64,000 nucleotides of DNA from positions 248,001-312,000 of the forward strand of contig NZ_SZVS01000001.1 in the NCBI RefSeq assembly GCF_007670255.1. Direction: 5' to 3'. Both the position numbers and the translations under genes were made by a program. The notes below the pieces were generated by a model. The model ran no database searches, had not been told where the DNA came from, and worked only from the letters and a program-made list of their open reading frames with translations. Shown here one piece after another: positions 42,603 through 51,783 of this stretch (positions within the stretch are counted from its first letter, which is position 1; each line of letters starts with the position of its first letter). Origin of the DNA: Paenarthrobacter nicotinovorans. GTDB lineage: Bacteria; Actinomycetota; Actinomycetes; Actinomycetales; Micrococcaceae.

Positions 42603-43618
42603 AAGAGCTCCTGGGTGCCGACGTCCTGGTCACCGGAGGGGCCGGAACCATCGGTTCGACCCTGGTGGACCAACTGCTCGACGCCGGCGTGGCCCACATT
42701 GACGTACTGGACAACCTCGTGCGCGGCAGGCGTGCCAATCTCGACGATGCCCTTGCCAGCGAACGCGTCCAACTCGTCGAAGGGGACCTGCGCGACCGGG
42801 ACCTCGTCAACGACCTCACCCGCGGCAAGGATCTCGTGTTCCATCAGGCCGCCATCCGCATCACCCAATGCGCCGAGGAACCACGGCTGGCCCTCGAAGT
42901 CCTGGTGGACGGCACCTTCAACGTGTACGAAGCGGCCGTTGACCACAAAATCGCAAAACTCATCTCCGCGTCGAGCGCCTCCGTCTACGGGATGGCCGAA
43001 CACTTTCCCACCAAGGAAAACCACCACCATCACAACAACGACACCTTCTACGGAGCGGCGAAGTCCTTCAACGAGGGGATGGCCAGGAGCTTCCGGGCGA
43101 TGTCGGGCCTGGACTACGTCCTGCTGCGCTACTTCAACGTTTATGGACCCCGCATGGATGTCCACGGCCTCTACACTGAGGTCCTGGTGCGCTGGATGGA
43201 ACGCATCGATGACGGGCTGCCTCCCATGATCTTCGGCAGTGGCCGGCAAACCATGGACTTCGTTCACACCCACGATGTGGCCAGGGCGAATGTCCTGGCG
43301 GCAGTCAGCGATGTCCGCGAAGGCGTCTACAACGTGGCCAGCGGTACCGAGACCAGCCTGGCCGAACTCGCACAGACCCTGCTCCGGGTCATGGAATCAA
43401 GCTTGCACCTCGAACACGGCCCGGAACGTGCCGTCAACGGGGTGGCCCGGCGACTGGCTGACACCACGGCTGCCAGGGAGGACCTTGGATTCGAAGCAGC
43501 GATCGGGCTCGAAGACGGGCTGCGGACCCTCGTTTCGTGGTGGCGGCCGCTTCGCGCCGAAATTGCAGCTTCCCGTTTGGTAGCCCGCCCCGACGCTCCG
43601 GCAGTAGGTGCGCGGTGA
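42599..43618 (+). CDS. NAD-dependent nucleotide-sugar epimerase/dehydratase
   Basis: A 339-residue extended SDR. The N-terminal motif is TGGAGTIGSTLVDQLL; the catalytic tyrosine region is atypical but present as TFYGAAKSFNEGMA (YxxxK), with SSASVYG upstream. The conserved FNVYGPRMD tract marks it as an NDP-sugar epimerase or dehydratase. It may epimerise at C-4 or C-2 of the sugar being modified. It is translationally coupled to both neighbours (ATGA upstream, GTGA downstream). Confidence 0.87.
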   Translation: MKELLGADVLVTGGAGTIGSTLVDQLLDAGVAHIDVLDNLVRGRRANLDDALASERVQLVEGDLRDRDLVNDLTRGKDLVFHQAAIRITQCAEEPRLALEVLVDGTFNVYEAAVDHKIAKLISASSASVYGMAEHFPTKENHHHHNNDTFYGAAKSFNEGMARSFRAMSGLDYVLLRYFNVYGPRMDVHGLYTEVLVRWMERIDDGLPPMIFGSGRQTMDFVHTHDVARANVLAAVSDVREGVYNVASGTETSLAELAQTLLRVMESSLHLEHGPERAVNGVARRLADTTAAREDLGFEAAIGLEDGLRTLVSWWRPLRAEIAASRLVARPDAPAVGAR

Positions 43619-44781
43619 CCATTTCGGAGACGCGCATGGCGCGCATCGATGTCATGAAGCCCTGGCTGGGCGAAGAGGAAGCCCAAGCCGTAGCCGAAGT
43701 GATCGCCTCCGGCTGGGTAGCCCAGGGGCCCAAGGTGCGCCAGTTCGAAGAAGCGTTCGCAGCAGAACAGTCGGCCGGCTACGCCGTTGCCACGTCCAGT
43801 TGCACCTCAGCCCTGCACCTGGCGCTCGCCGTCGCAGGCATCGGAGCCGGTGATGACGTGGTGGTCCCGTCGTTTTCCTTCATTGCCACCGCCAACGCAG
43901 CCTGCTACGTGGGCGCACGTCCGGTGTTTGCCGACGTCGACCTCCAGTCCGGTTGCGTGACGGCAGAGACCGTGGAAAGGGCACTGACCCCCCGCACGAA
44001 GGCAGTCATCGCCGTAGACCAAGGCGGGGTGCCGGTGGATCTGGACCCCATCCGCGCACTCTGCGACCCCCGCGGGATCATCGTGGTCGAAGACGCGGCA
44101 TGTGCCATCGGTTCCCGCTACCATGGCCGCCCGGCAGGTGCCGGTGCAGAACTCGCGGCCTGGTCTTTCCATCCACGCAAGATCCTCACCACCGGGGAGG
44201 GCGGAATGCTCTCCACTCCCCGGCAGGACTTCGCGGACAGGGCGCGGCACCTCAGGGAACATGCCATGAGCGTCTCGGCCGCAGAGCGTCACGCCAGCAT
44301 TCTGGCACCGGCCGAGGAGTACCTCGAAGTCGGCTTCAACTACCGCATGACCGACCTTCAGGCCGCCGTCGGCCTTGTCCAGCTGGGCCGCCTAAGGGCG
44401 GCCGTCCAAAGGCGGCGCGAACTGGCCGCCAATTACGCCGACGCATTTGCCGGCGTCGAGGGCCTCCGGCTGGTCAGCGATCCCGACCATGGCACCGGCA
44501 ACTTCCAATCGTGCTGGCTGGAAACGGGCACCACATTTCCCTTGGGCAGGGACGAGTTGATGACGCACCTGGCCCAAGACGGCATCTCCGCGCGGCGGGG
44601 CATCATGGCCGCGCACCGCCAGCCCGCTTATGCCGGGAAGGATACCGGTGGTGCGTCGCTGGAGGTCACCAATTGGCTGACTGACCACACACTCATCCTG
44701 CCGCTCTACCACCAACTTGAACTCCACGACCAGGTCCGCGTCATCGATTCGGTCCTTCGCGCTGCGGGACGCTCACGATGA
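43615..44781 (+). CDS. DegT/DnrJ/EryC1-family sugar aminotransferase
   Basis: A 388-residue PLP-dependent aminotransferase acting on keto-sugars. The catalytic lysine is in SFHPRKILTTGEGGML, with VEDAACAIG carrying the PLP-binding aspartate and GFNYRMTDLQAAVGLVQL typical of the family. The start is GTG 43615, which overlaps the epimerase stop as GTGA; an ATG 21 bases on would also serve. By context it aminates the C-3 (or C-4) keto group made by the dehydrogenase upstream. Confidence 0.92.
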   Translation: MTISETRMARIDVMKPWLGEEEAQAVAEVIASGWVAQGPKVRQFEEAFAAEQSAGYAVATSSCTSALHLALAVAGIGAGDDVVVPSFSFIATANAACYVGARPVFADVDLQSGCVTAETVERALTPRTKAVIAVDQGGVPVDLDPIRALCDPRGIIVVEDAACAIGSRYHGRPAGAGAELAAWSFHPRKILTTGEGGMLSTPRQDFADRARHLREHAMSVSAAERHASILAPAEEYLEVGFNYRMTDLQAAVGLVQLGRLRAAVQRRRELAANYADAFAGVEGLRLVSDPDHGTGNFQSCWLETGTTFPLGRDELMTHLAQDGISARRGIMAAHRQPAYAGKDTGGASLEVTNWLTDHTLILPLYHQLELHDQVRVIDSVLRAAGRSR

Positions 44782-45440
44782 GCGAACTTCTCCTCATCGC
44801 CGCCAGTGGCCTCGCCAGGGAAGTGCTGGCCATGGTCCGCAGCAGCGGACCGTTCGACGTCGTCGGAATTCTCGACGACGACGAGGACAAACTCGGGCGG
44901 GTGGTGGACGGCGCGCATGTCCTCGGGCCGATTCGTGACGCTCTGAAGTTCCCCCACGCCTTGCTCCTGGTCTGCATCGGCACCGGAAGCGGAAGGGAGG
45001 GCGTCGTGATGCGGCTGCGAAGCCTCGGGCTCGACGACGATCGGTACGCCACCGCCATCGATCCCTCCGTCAACGTTCCTGAAGGGTGCATTATCGGGCG
45101 CGGAAGCATCCTCCTGGCCCACGTGAGCATGACCGCTTCTGTGACCATCGGCAACCACGTGGTCGCCATGCCCGGAGTCACCTTCACCCACGACGACGTC
45201 ATCAGTGACTACGCCACGTTCGCATCAGGTGTATCCCTGGGTGGAAACGTGCACGTTGGCCGGGCAGCTTACATCGGAATGAATGCCAGCGTCCGCGAGC
45301 GCCGTTCCATCGGCGCGAAGGCGACGATCGGCATGGGTGCTGCGGTCCTGACCGACGTGCCCGACGACGAGACCTGGGCCGGTGTGCCGGCACGGGTGAT
45401 CAGGCGGGGAAATACTCCGGCGCTGGAGGGGGCGCAGTGA
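44778..45440 (+). CDS. PglD/NeuD-type sugar N- or O-acetyltransferase
   Basis: A 220-residue protein with an N-terminal Rossmann-like part (LLLIAASGLAREVLAMVRSS, then GILDDDEDKLG) and a C-terminal left-handed beta-helix made of hexapeptide repeats (from about residue 90). The catalytic His is likely in VTFTHDDVISDYATFA. Acetyl-CoA-dependent acylation of the amino sugar produced by the aminotransferase is the best reading. Overlaps of four bases tie it to both neighbours. Confidence 0.9.
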   Translation: MSELLLIAASGLAREVLAMVRSSGPFDVVGILDDDEDKLGRVVDGAHVLGPIRDALKFPHALLLVCIGTGSGREGVVMRLRSLGLDDDRYATAIDPSVNVPEGCIIGRGSILLAHVSMTASVTIGNHVVAMPGVTFTHDDVISDYATFASGVSLGGNVHVGRAAYIGMNASVRERRSIGAKATIGMGAAVLTDVPDDETWAGVPARVIRRGNTPALEGAQ

Positions 45441-46903
45441 CACTTCGGAGCGCGGTTACCCCCCGACGGCAAGCAACACCCACCCGGGCGTTCGTGATCA
45501 GCGTTGTCAATGCCTTCGTCACCAAGTTGGGTACCATCGGCATCGGCATCGCATTGGCACGCCTGCTGGGTCCTGAGGAGTTTGGGACCTACGCGGTGGC
45601 CTTTATTGCGTTGGTGGCGGTCCTGAGTTTCAACGAGTTGGGGGTCAGCCTGGCGATCGTCCGCTGGCCAGGAGACCCGAAGGAAATCGCCGCTACAGTC
45701 ACCACCATCTCCGTGACTTGCAGCGTCCTCCTGTTCGGCATCTCGTATGCGGTGGCGCCCCTTTTCACCGCTGCCATGGGAAACGAAGCAGCCACCGATG
45801 TTGTCAGGGCCTTGGCCTTCTGCATAGTCCTCAATGGCTTGGTGGCGACGCCGGCCGCCCTGCTGCAACGGAACTTCCGCCAAGGGCAGCGGATGGTCAT
45901 CGACCAGGTCAACGTCTGGCTGGGGGCAGGAGTGTCGTTGCTGCTGGTTATCGCCGGCATGGGAGCGATGAGCCTTGCCGTGGGGAGGGTGCTGGCCAGT
46001 TTGGTGGCCGGTGTGCTGTTCTTGGTCTTTTCGCCACTGCCGTACCGCTTTGGTTTCTCAGCAGAGTCCGCACGGGCCCTGCTCTCCTTCGGCCTGCCTT
46101 TGGCCGGGGCGAGTGCGGTGGTGTTCGCAGTGGGATACGTTGACCAACTTATTGCCGGAAAGCTGTTTGGTCCCGTTGTCCTGGGTTTCTATGTGATGGC
46201 CTTCAACATGGCAGGGTGGCCATCGAGTCTGCTGTCACAGCCCTTGCGAAGTGTGGCACCAGCGACATTTTCCCGCCTGCAGGATCGTCCCGAGGATATG
46301 GGCGCGGCGCTGCTGGCCATGATCGGCGCGGTGTCCGTTGTGGTGCTGCCCGTGACCGCTGTGATGGTCGGATGTGCCATCCCGCTTGTCACGGTAGTTT
46401 ATGGACAGGACTGGGCGCCCGCAGGGCTGGCATTGATGTGCTTGGCGCCCCTCACAGTGTTCCGTATCCTCCATGAGCTTCTCTACGATTACCTCGTCAT
46501 TCATGGGTCATCCCTTTCCCTATTGAATGTGCAGCTTTTTGCTCTGCTCGCTCTTGTACCTGCACTGCTGGGCGGCGGCGCGCTCGCGGGAATGACGGGA
46601 CTTGCCGCTGCCCCGACCCTCGTTGCCTTGTTCGTCACGTCACCGCTTTACCTCAGGGCCTTGCGTCGGGCGAAGGTATCTCTTGCGGCTGTGGGTAAGC
46701 GGCTGTGGATGCCCTTTGCCTTGGCGGTGCTGACGGCAGCGGGCTGTTTCGTGGTGTCGCGCACCATTGAATCACCGCTGCCGGCCGTTGCGGCGTCCAT
46801 GGGTCTTGGCATTATTGCGATGGCACTGATGATGCTCGTTCGCCGGAACGACCTGCGGGAGGTCCGGATCTGGGGCCGCGGGCGTGAAGCAGTTGCGCGA
46901 TGA
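45437..46903 (+). CDS. Wzx-type oligosaccharide flippase
   Basis: A 488-residue membrane protein of the MOP/polysaccharide transport family, with about 12-14 hydrophobic helices. The N-terminal pattern ARLLGPEEFGTYAVAFIAL is diagnostic for Wzx/RfbX-type flippases, which move undecaprenyl-linked repeat units to the outer face of the membrane. The start is GTG 45437, overlapping the acetyltransferase stop as GTGA. Together with the ligase/polymerase at 51770 it indicates a Wzx/Wzy-type route. Confidence 0.9.
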   Translation: MTLRSAVTPRRQATPTRAFVISVVNAFVTKLGTIGIGIALARLLGPEEFGTYAVAFIALVAVLSFNELGVSLAIVRWPGDPKEIAATVTTISVTCSVLLFGISYAVAPLFTAAMGNEAATDVVRALAFCIVLNGLVATPAALLQRNFRQGQRMVIDQVNVWLGAGVSLLLVIAGMGAMSLAVGRVLASLVAGVLFLVFSPLPYRFGFSAESARALLSFGLPLAGASAVVFAVGYVDQLIAGKLFGPVVLGFYVMAFNMAGWPSSLLSQPLRSVAPATFSRLQDRPEDMGAALLAMIGAVSVVVLPVTAVMVGCAIPLVTVVYGQDWAPAGLALMCLAPLTVFRILHELLYDYLVIHGSSLSLLNVQLFALLALVPALLGGGALAGMTGLAAAPTLVALFVTSPLYLRALRRAKVSLAAVGKRLWMPFALAVLTAAGCFVVSRTIESPLPAVAASMGLGIIAMALMMLVRRNDLREVRIWGRGREAVAR

Positions 46904-48174
46904 GAATCCTCGTCTATCCGCACGACCTCCGCATGGGTGGCAGCCAACTGAACGCCATCGAATTGGGGGCCGCCGTAAAGCAACTGGGCCACGAAGTCAT
47001 TCTCTTCGGACAACCTGGCCCGCTCGTGGAAAAGGCCACGGGACTCGGCTTGGAGTTCATCGCCGCCCCGGCACCCGGGAAACGTCCGTCGCCCTCTGTC
47101 ATCAGCGCCCTGGTGCGCATTGTCCGCGAGCGCCGGATTAACATCGTGCATGGGTATGAGTGGCCACCGGCGCTGGAGTGCCTGGCGGCTGCAAGGATCG
47201 TCCGCGGCACCACTGCCGCTGCAACGGTGATGTCAATGGCCGTCGCTCCCTTTATCCCCACATCGATGCCCTTGATGGTGGGCACGGAACAGATCCGGCA
47301 TGCTGAGTCGTCCTCCGGGCGATCCAACGTCCACTTGCTGGAACCCCCGGTGGACCTGCGCACGAACAGCCTTGACGCAGACCTGGACCTTGGTCCCTTC
47401 CGGGCACGGTGGGGGCTGGATCAGCACCACTTCACCGTTGTCTGTGTTTCCCGTCTGGCCCAGGAACTCAAGCTCGAGGGCATCCTGTCAGCGATTGACG
47501 CGGTCAGCCAGCTCGCAGGGGACCGGGCGGTGCGACTCGTCATCACCGGGACTGGACCGGCAGAAGCCACCATCAAGGCCCACGCACGCAGCGTCAACGA
47601 AGCACGGGGGGAGGGCACGGTGGTCCTCACCGGTGAACTTGCCGACCCCAGGCCGGCCTATGCCGTGGCAGATGCTGTGCTGGGCATGGGTGGGTCGGCC
47701 CTTCGTGGACTGTCGTTCGGAAAGCCCCTCGTAGTCCAAGGCGAACGGGGCTTTTGGGAGCTTCTGACCCCTGATTCCCTGCAGCTCTTTCTGTGGCAGG
47801 GGTGGTACGGATCCGGTCCGGGCTCAGCCGGGCCAGGCAACGCCGGGTTGGTGTCGATCCTTGGGAAGCTCGTCCAGGACGAAGCACTACGGATTGCACT
47901 GGGCGCTTACGGCCGCTCGGTGGTCGAAAACAGATTCAGCCTCAGTGCCGCAGCCCTGCGCCAAACGGAGCTGTACCAGCAGTTCCTGTCTGACACTGCC
48001 GCACAGCGGCCCCACCTATTGGCCGAGGCGTCCGCCGCGAGGCGCTACGGCTCGTACGTCGTTCGACGGCGTTACCTCCGGTTGCGGGGTAAACAACCCT
48101 CAGAGGATTTCAACGCCCGTCCTGTCGCGGTCCAAGCGGCTGCGCCAGGACCATTCGCCGCGAAGGAGGCGTAA
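46900..48174 (+). CDS. GT4-type glycosyltransferase
   Basis: A 424-residue GT-B glycosyltransferase. The N-terminal MRILVYPHDLRMGGSQLNAIE is a typical acceptor-domain start with a glycine-rich loop; the C-terminal half contains VCVSRLAQELKLEGIL and VITGTGPAEATIK. The retaining EX7E motif is weakly kept around GMGGSALRGLSFGKPLVVQG, where the first glutamate is replaced, so catalytic competence is not certain. The sugar is unknown. The stop codon is joined to the next start as TAATG. Confidence 0.85.
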   Translation: MRILVYPHDLRMGGSQLNAIELGAAVKQLGHEVILFGQPGPLVEKATGLGLEFIAAPAPGKRPSPSVISALVRIVRERRINIVHGYEWPPALECLAAARIVRGTTAAATVMSMAVAPFIPTSMPLMVGTEQIRHAESSSGRSNVHLLEPPVDLRTNSLDADLDLGPFRARWGLDQHHFTVVCVSRLAQELKLEGILSAIDAVSQLAGDRAVRLVITGTGPAEATIKAHARSVNEARGEGTVVLTGELADPRPAYAVADAVLGMGGSALRGLSFGKPLVVQGERGFWELLTPDSLQLFLWQGWYGSGPGSAGPGNAGLVSILGKLVQDEALRIALGAYGRSVVENRFSLSAAALRQTELYQQFLSDTAAQRPHLLAEASAARRYGSYVVRRRYLRLRGKQPSEDFNARPVAVQAAAPGPFAAKEA

Positions 48175-49361
48175 TGGGACCGACCATGTACATCTCCGGC
48201 GGACGGTGGGATGACCTGCCGGGAACCGATCGCCTGCTTGCCGAAGCATTGGCAGTGGTGGGGCCTCTCATATGGGTTGACCAGCCTGCGCCCGTCTTCC
48301 GTTTCCGGGATGTCAGGAAGCACTTGGTGCCATCCCTGCTCGGAGTCCCTGAGGTTCTCACGCCGCAACTGACGAGGCTTCGCCTTCCCGCGCCGCCGCT
48401 GTTCAGCAGCAGTGCTGGACGCCCTGTCACGAAAGCCATCGCCCGGCACTGCATGCAGAAGGCGCTACGTAACTCGGAGCATCCGCCGGCGATCATCGTC
48501 AACGCCTCCCCGGTAATTGACTTCCCCGTATGGGGCACCGGGGTTCGTTTGCTTCATCTGACCGACGACTGGTTGGCTGCCGCTGACTTGATTGGGTTCG
48601 GTGCCGATTATCTTCGGCGGTCCTTGGAACGCAACATCGAGGCAGCGGACATCATCTCTGCTGTCTCGCCCGACTTGGCAGCCAAAATGTCCGCCTTCTC
48701 AGGCCGCACCGTGGAGGTGCTTCCCAACGGTTGCCGGCCACCGACACTACAAACCGCAGACGACCGCCGTCGACCGGTAGCGGTCCTCGTGGGGCAACTC
48801 AATGAGCGCTTGGACCTGGATGTTCTGGAGGCGCTGGGCGACGCCGGGTTGGAGATCCTGGTGATCGGCCCGAGGACGGAGTCGAATCCAGTGACCGGGC
48901 GCCGGCTTGATGCCTTTTTGAGCCGCGAAAATGTGGATTGGCGCGGAGCGATGGACCCAAGGGACCTGGGTCGGCTGCTCGGGACCGCATCCGTAGGGAT
49001 CACGCCCTATGCAGACACAGAATTCAACCGATCCAGCTTCCCGCTCAAAACGTTGGAGTACCTGTCGGCGGGACTGCGCGTTGTCGCCTCTGACCTGCCC
49101 TCTTTGCGATCGCTGACGTGCAGTACTTTGGCCGTGGCGGTCAGCCCTGAGGAGTTCGTTGAGCTGGTCCGGATTGCCCTGCGGGAACGGCCGGATCAAG
49201 GTCAACGCGACGAGATGAGACGGTTGGCCGAAGCGAACACCTGGGATGTGCGGGCGGCCACCCTCATTGGGCTGTGTCAACGGCCCGCAGCGCGGACAGA
49301 ACCCTCCCAACCCGATCGCACCGTTGCCCAGCCTGTTCGAGGAGTCAGCCATGACCATTGA
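48174..49361 (+). CDS. GT-B-fold glycosyltransferase
   Basis: A 395-residue glycosyltransferase similar in layout to GT4/TuaH-type enzymes: an N-terminal domain with HLTDDWLAAAD, then SAVSPDLAAKM..VEVLPNGC, and a C-terminal donor domain with VGITPYADTEFNRSSFPLKTLEYLSAG. The PLKTLEYLSAGLRVVASD tract is the usual donor-sugar pocket. It overlaps the preceding gene by one base and the next by 11. The donor is unknown. Confidence 0.85.
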   Translation: MGPTMYISGGRWDDLPGTDRLLAEALAVVGPLIWVDQPAPVFRFRDVRKHLVPSLLGVPEVLTPQLTRLRLPAPPLFSSSAGRPVTKAIARHCMQKALRNSEHPPAIIVNASPVIDFPVWGTGVRLLHLTDDWLAAADLIGFGADYLRRSLERNIEAADIISAVSPDLAAKMSAFSGRTVEVLPNGCRPPTLQTADDRRRPVAVLVGQLNERLDLDVLEALGDAGLEILVIGPRTESNPVTGRRLDAFLSRENVDWRGAMDPRDLGRLLGTASVGITPYADTEFNRSSFPLKTLEYLSAGLRVVASDLPSLRSLTCSTLAVAVSPEEFVELVRIALRERPDQGQRDEMRRLAEANTWDVRAATLIGLCQRPAARTEPSQPDRTVAQPVRGVSHDH

Positions 49362-50253
49362 CGCATCAGTGAACCGGCCCTCTACGGTGGATCACATACT
49401 GCTGACCAGGTTCAACCTTCCTTCCCGGGGCTTTGAGAGCCTGGTGCGGGCCCAGGAGGGCTGGCTGCGTGACCGGATCATCCTGTTCGAACGCTATTGC
49501 CTTCCCTCGGTTAAGGCACAGAACAACCGCAACTTCCGTTGGATCATCTATTTCGACCCGGAAAGCCCAGCCTGGCTGCTGGAACGTGTTCAGGAACTGA
49601 GCCGGGACGGAACGTTCGTGCCCCTGTTCAGGGCTGAGGTCAGCCCGTCCGAACTGCTGGAGGACATCAGATCGGTAGGTGCAGGGGGGCGCCCGGTTCT
49701 CGTCACAACCAATGTGGACAACGACGACGGCCTTGCCGTCGATTTCGTCCAGCGCGTGCAAAGTGCTGCCGGCGGCCAGCGGGTTACCGCCATCTACCTG
49801 GCAACCGGCCTCGTCATGGGCAGAGGTTCCCTTTTCCTGCGGAATGACCCCACCAACGCCTTCTGCTCGGTCAGCGCACCCTGGTCCGCCCCTGTGACCT
49901 GCTGGGCCGCGTGGCACAACCATCTGGGCCATTCCATGAGTGTCAGGTCGCTGCGTGGCTCTCCTGCGTGGCTGCAAGTGGTGCACGACCACAATGTCAG
50001 CAACAGGATCCGCGGCCGGCGAGTATCCCCCGAACCGTACAAAGGGCTTTTCCCGGACGTACTGCAGGACGTTCCCGTCCCGACCCAAAGGACCATCATC
50101 ACCGACCGGCTTTATCAGTCTCCCGTCAGGGCGCTGCGGGAACTGGCCCGAACTACAGCCAAGGCCGTGACCGTAGCTTTGCTGGGCACCGAAGGAATCG
50201 ACCGCATCAAGACAACTTTCGCCGGCAGGAAAAGCACGGCGTCCAGAACCTGA
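49351..50253 (+). CDS. Putative rhamnosyltransferase (Rhamno_transf family)
   Basis: A 300-residue protein. The start TRFNLPSRGFESLVRAQEGW and WLRDRIILFERYCLPSVKAQ, then NFRWIIYFDPESP, resemble the Rhamno_transf family (Pfam PF11316). The DXD-like element is TTNVDNDDGLAVDF. Start ATG 49351, inside the end of the previous gene, has GAGGAG upstream; a longer frame is not supported. The dTDP-rhamnose genes at 57.6-60.9 kb would supply its donor if it is a rhamnosyltransferase. It is followed by a 52-base gap. Confidence 0.78.
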   Translation: MTIDASVNRPSTVDHILLTRFNLPSRGFESLVRAQEGWLRDRIILFERYCLPSVKAQNNRNFRWIIYFDPESPAWLLERVQELSRDGTFVPLFRAEVSPSELLEDIRSVGAGGRPVLVTTNVDNDDGLAVDFVQRVQSAAGGQRVTAIYLATGLVMGRGSLFLRNDPTNAFCSVSAPWSAPVTCWAAWHNHLGHSMSVRSLRGSPAWLQVVHDHNVSNRIRGRRVSPEPYKGLFPDVLQDVPVPTQRTIITDRLYQSPVRALRELARTTAKAVTVALLGTEGIDRIKTTFAGRKSTASRT

Positions 50254-50305
50254 ACCACGTGGTTGGCCTGACCGGAAGTCACCTAACGAAAGGCAAGAGT
50301 AGGAC

Positions 50306-51088
50306 ATGCAGGTACAAAAGATACTGAAAAGCCTGATACGGCGATGGTTCATCGTCGTCCTGGGGCTTGCCTTGACCGTCGGCGCCTGTTTCTTCCTTCA
50401 GCAGAGCGCTCCTGATAACTACAAAGCCCAAGCGAGCCTGGTTCTGCTGCCTTCGACCAAGAGCGTTGGAGAAGCCGGCAACCCCTATTTGGGCCTTGGA
50501 GGCATGAGCGAGGCGCTGGACATCCTCACCCGCAAGATGTCCTCCGAAGAGTTCAAAGAGAAGATCCGCGACCAAGCAGGGGCATCCACCTTCACGGCTG
50601 AAGCCGACAAGGGGACCAGCGGCGCAATCCTCCTGATCACCGCATCTTCCCACGACGCCGACCAGGCACTCCGGCTTCTGGACACTGTCATGAACCAAGC
50701 CCCGGTGGCCCTGACGGAGCTGCAGGACGTCCTGAACGTTCCCACCACATCCCGCATTTCCACCATGAAACTGCTGGAAGACAGCAAGGCAGTCCCTGAG
50801 GTCAAGGCGCGTACGCAACTTCTGCTCGTTACTGCGGCCGGAGGCGTGGCCTTCAGCGTCGTGATGACAGTGCTTATCGATGGACTCCTTCTGTCCCGGA
50901 AGCACCGTAAGGGCGCCGGGGCCAGCCACAAGGTCTCCGGACCGAAACCACCGGCGCCGCAATCGGCGCGCCAAAAGAAGTCCCCGCCTGCCGAACGCCT
51001 GCCCGGCGGCCGCCCCCAGGCGGACGATCCAGCCTACCTCTCAGGAGAGACCGCCAGCGTGGTGCCCAGCTCCTATAGGCCGGGATGA
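50306..51088 (+). CDS. Polysaccharide chain-length (Wzz/YveK-like) membrane protein 1
   Basis: A 260-residue protein with an N-terminal membrane helix (residues 14-33, after LIRRWFIVVLGLAL), an external domain, a second helix (about 173-193) and a basic, proline-rich cytoplasmic tail. This is the topology of the polysaccharide co-polymerase part of Wzz/Wzc/CapA proteins that set chain length. The cytoplasmic tail lacks any Walker motif, and no tyrosine kinase gene is in the cluster. A second, related gene follows with an ATGA overlap. Confidence 0.75.
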   Translation: MQVQKILKSLIRRWFIVVLGLALTVGACFFLQQSAPDNYKAQASLVLLPSTKSVGEAGNPYLGLGGMSEALDILTRKMSSEEFKEKIRDQAGASTFTAEADKGTSGAILLITASSHDADQALRLLDTVMNQAPVALTELQDVLNVPTTSRISTMKLLEDSKAVPEVKARTQLLLVTAAGGVAFSVVMTVLIDGLLLSRKHRKGAGASHKVSGPKPPAPQSARQKKSPPAERLPGGRPQADDPAYLSGETASVVPSSYRPG

Positions 51089-51783
51089 CCATGACGGCCG
51101 CCATCCTTCTACGTATCCTGGTCAGGCGTTGGTACATAGTGGCCTTCGGCCTTGCCATTGGCCTTGTGTCTTTGGGCGCGGTCCGGACATCCGAGCCTGT
51201 TTACTGGACCAAGGCCGAAGTCACCTTCGTCGCACCGGACCGCGAACCCGCCTACTGGATCCCCGGCGACGACTATGCGTCCCTGGTGGACTTTGCGGCC
51301 ATGGTGGAACGACGCGTCAATTACGACTCAGCCTCGGTTGACCTCACCCTGTCCAGCGGGACCCTCTATGGCGCCGGCGTCCGGCATGGTTACTCAGTAA
51401 CGTTGCTCAACAGTGGCGGGCAGTGGGCCAAGAGCTTCCGGTGGCCTGTCTTGTCCGTTCAGGTGGTTGACTCCAGCGCACAGACAGTGAAGAACGTACT
51501 GGGTGACGTCGTGGAGCGTATCAAGGCGGCCTCCACCGAACTCCAACGGGAAGCAGGCGTGCAACAAGCGCTGATCACCACCCTTACATCTCCCTCAAGT
51601 CCGGAAATCGTGTTTGGCGGAGGAACGCAAACAAACCGCGTGAAAGGGGCCGTTTTCTGGATGGGCATAGCCGCCACTTTGTCAGTCCTGGCCGCGGTTG
51701 CCATCGATTCCCGGCCGCGGCGCCCCAGGGCGGCACAGACAGATCAGCAGCAGGATGAGGTGACATCCCGTGTACCGGGCTAA
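51085..51783 (+). CDS. Polysaccharide chain-length (Wzz/YveK-like) membrane protein 2
   Basis: A 232-residue protein resembling the preceding one in layout: N-terminal RILVRRWYIVAFGLAIGL helix, external domain, second helix near residues 188-207, short basic tail. The two N-termini are alike (RRW-(F/Y)-IV), suggesting duplication followed by divergence in the external domain. It also lacks a kinase. The two may form a hetero-oligomeric copolymerase. Its end overlaps the polymerase start by 14 bases. Confidence 0.75.
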   Translation: MTMTAAILLRILVRRWYIVAFGLAIGLVSLGAVRTSEPVYWTKAEVTFVAPDREPAYWIPGDDYASLVDFAAMVERRVNYDSASVDLTLSSGTLYGAGVRHGYSVTLLNSGGQWAKSFRWPVLSVQVVDSSAQTVKNVLGDVVERIKAASTELQREAGVQQALITTLTSPSSPEIVFGGGTQTNRVKGAVFWMGIAATLSVLAAVAIDSRPRRPRAAQTDQQQDEVTSRVPG

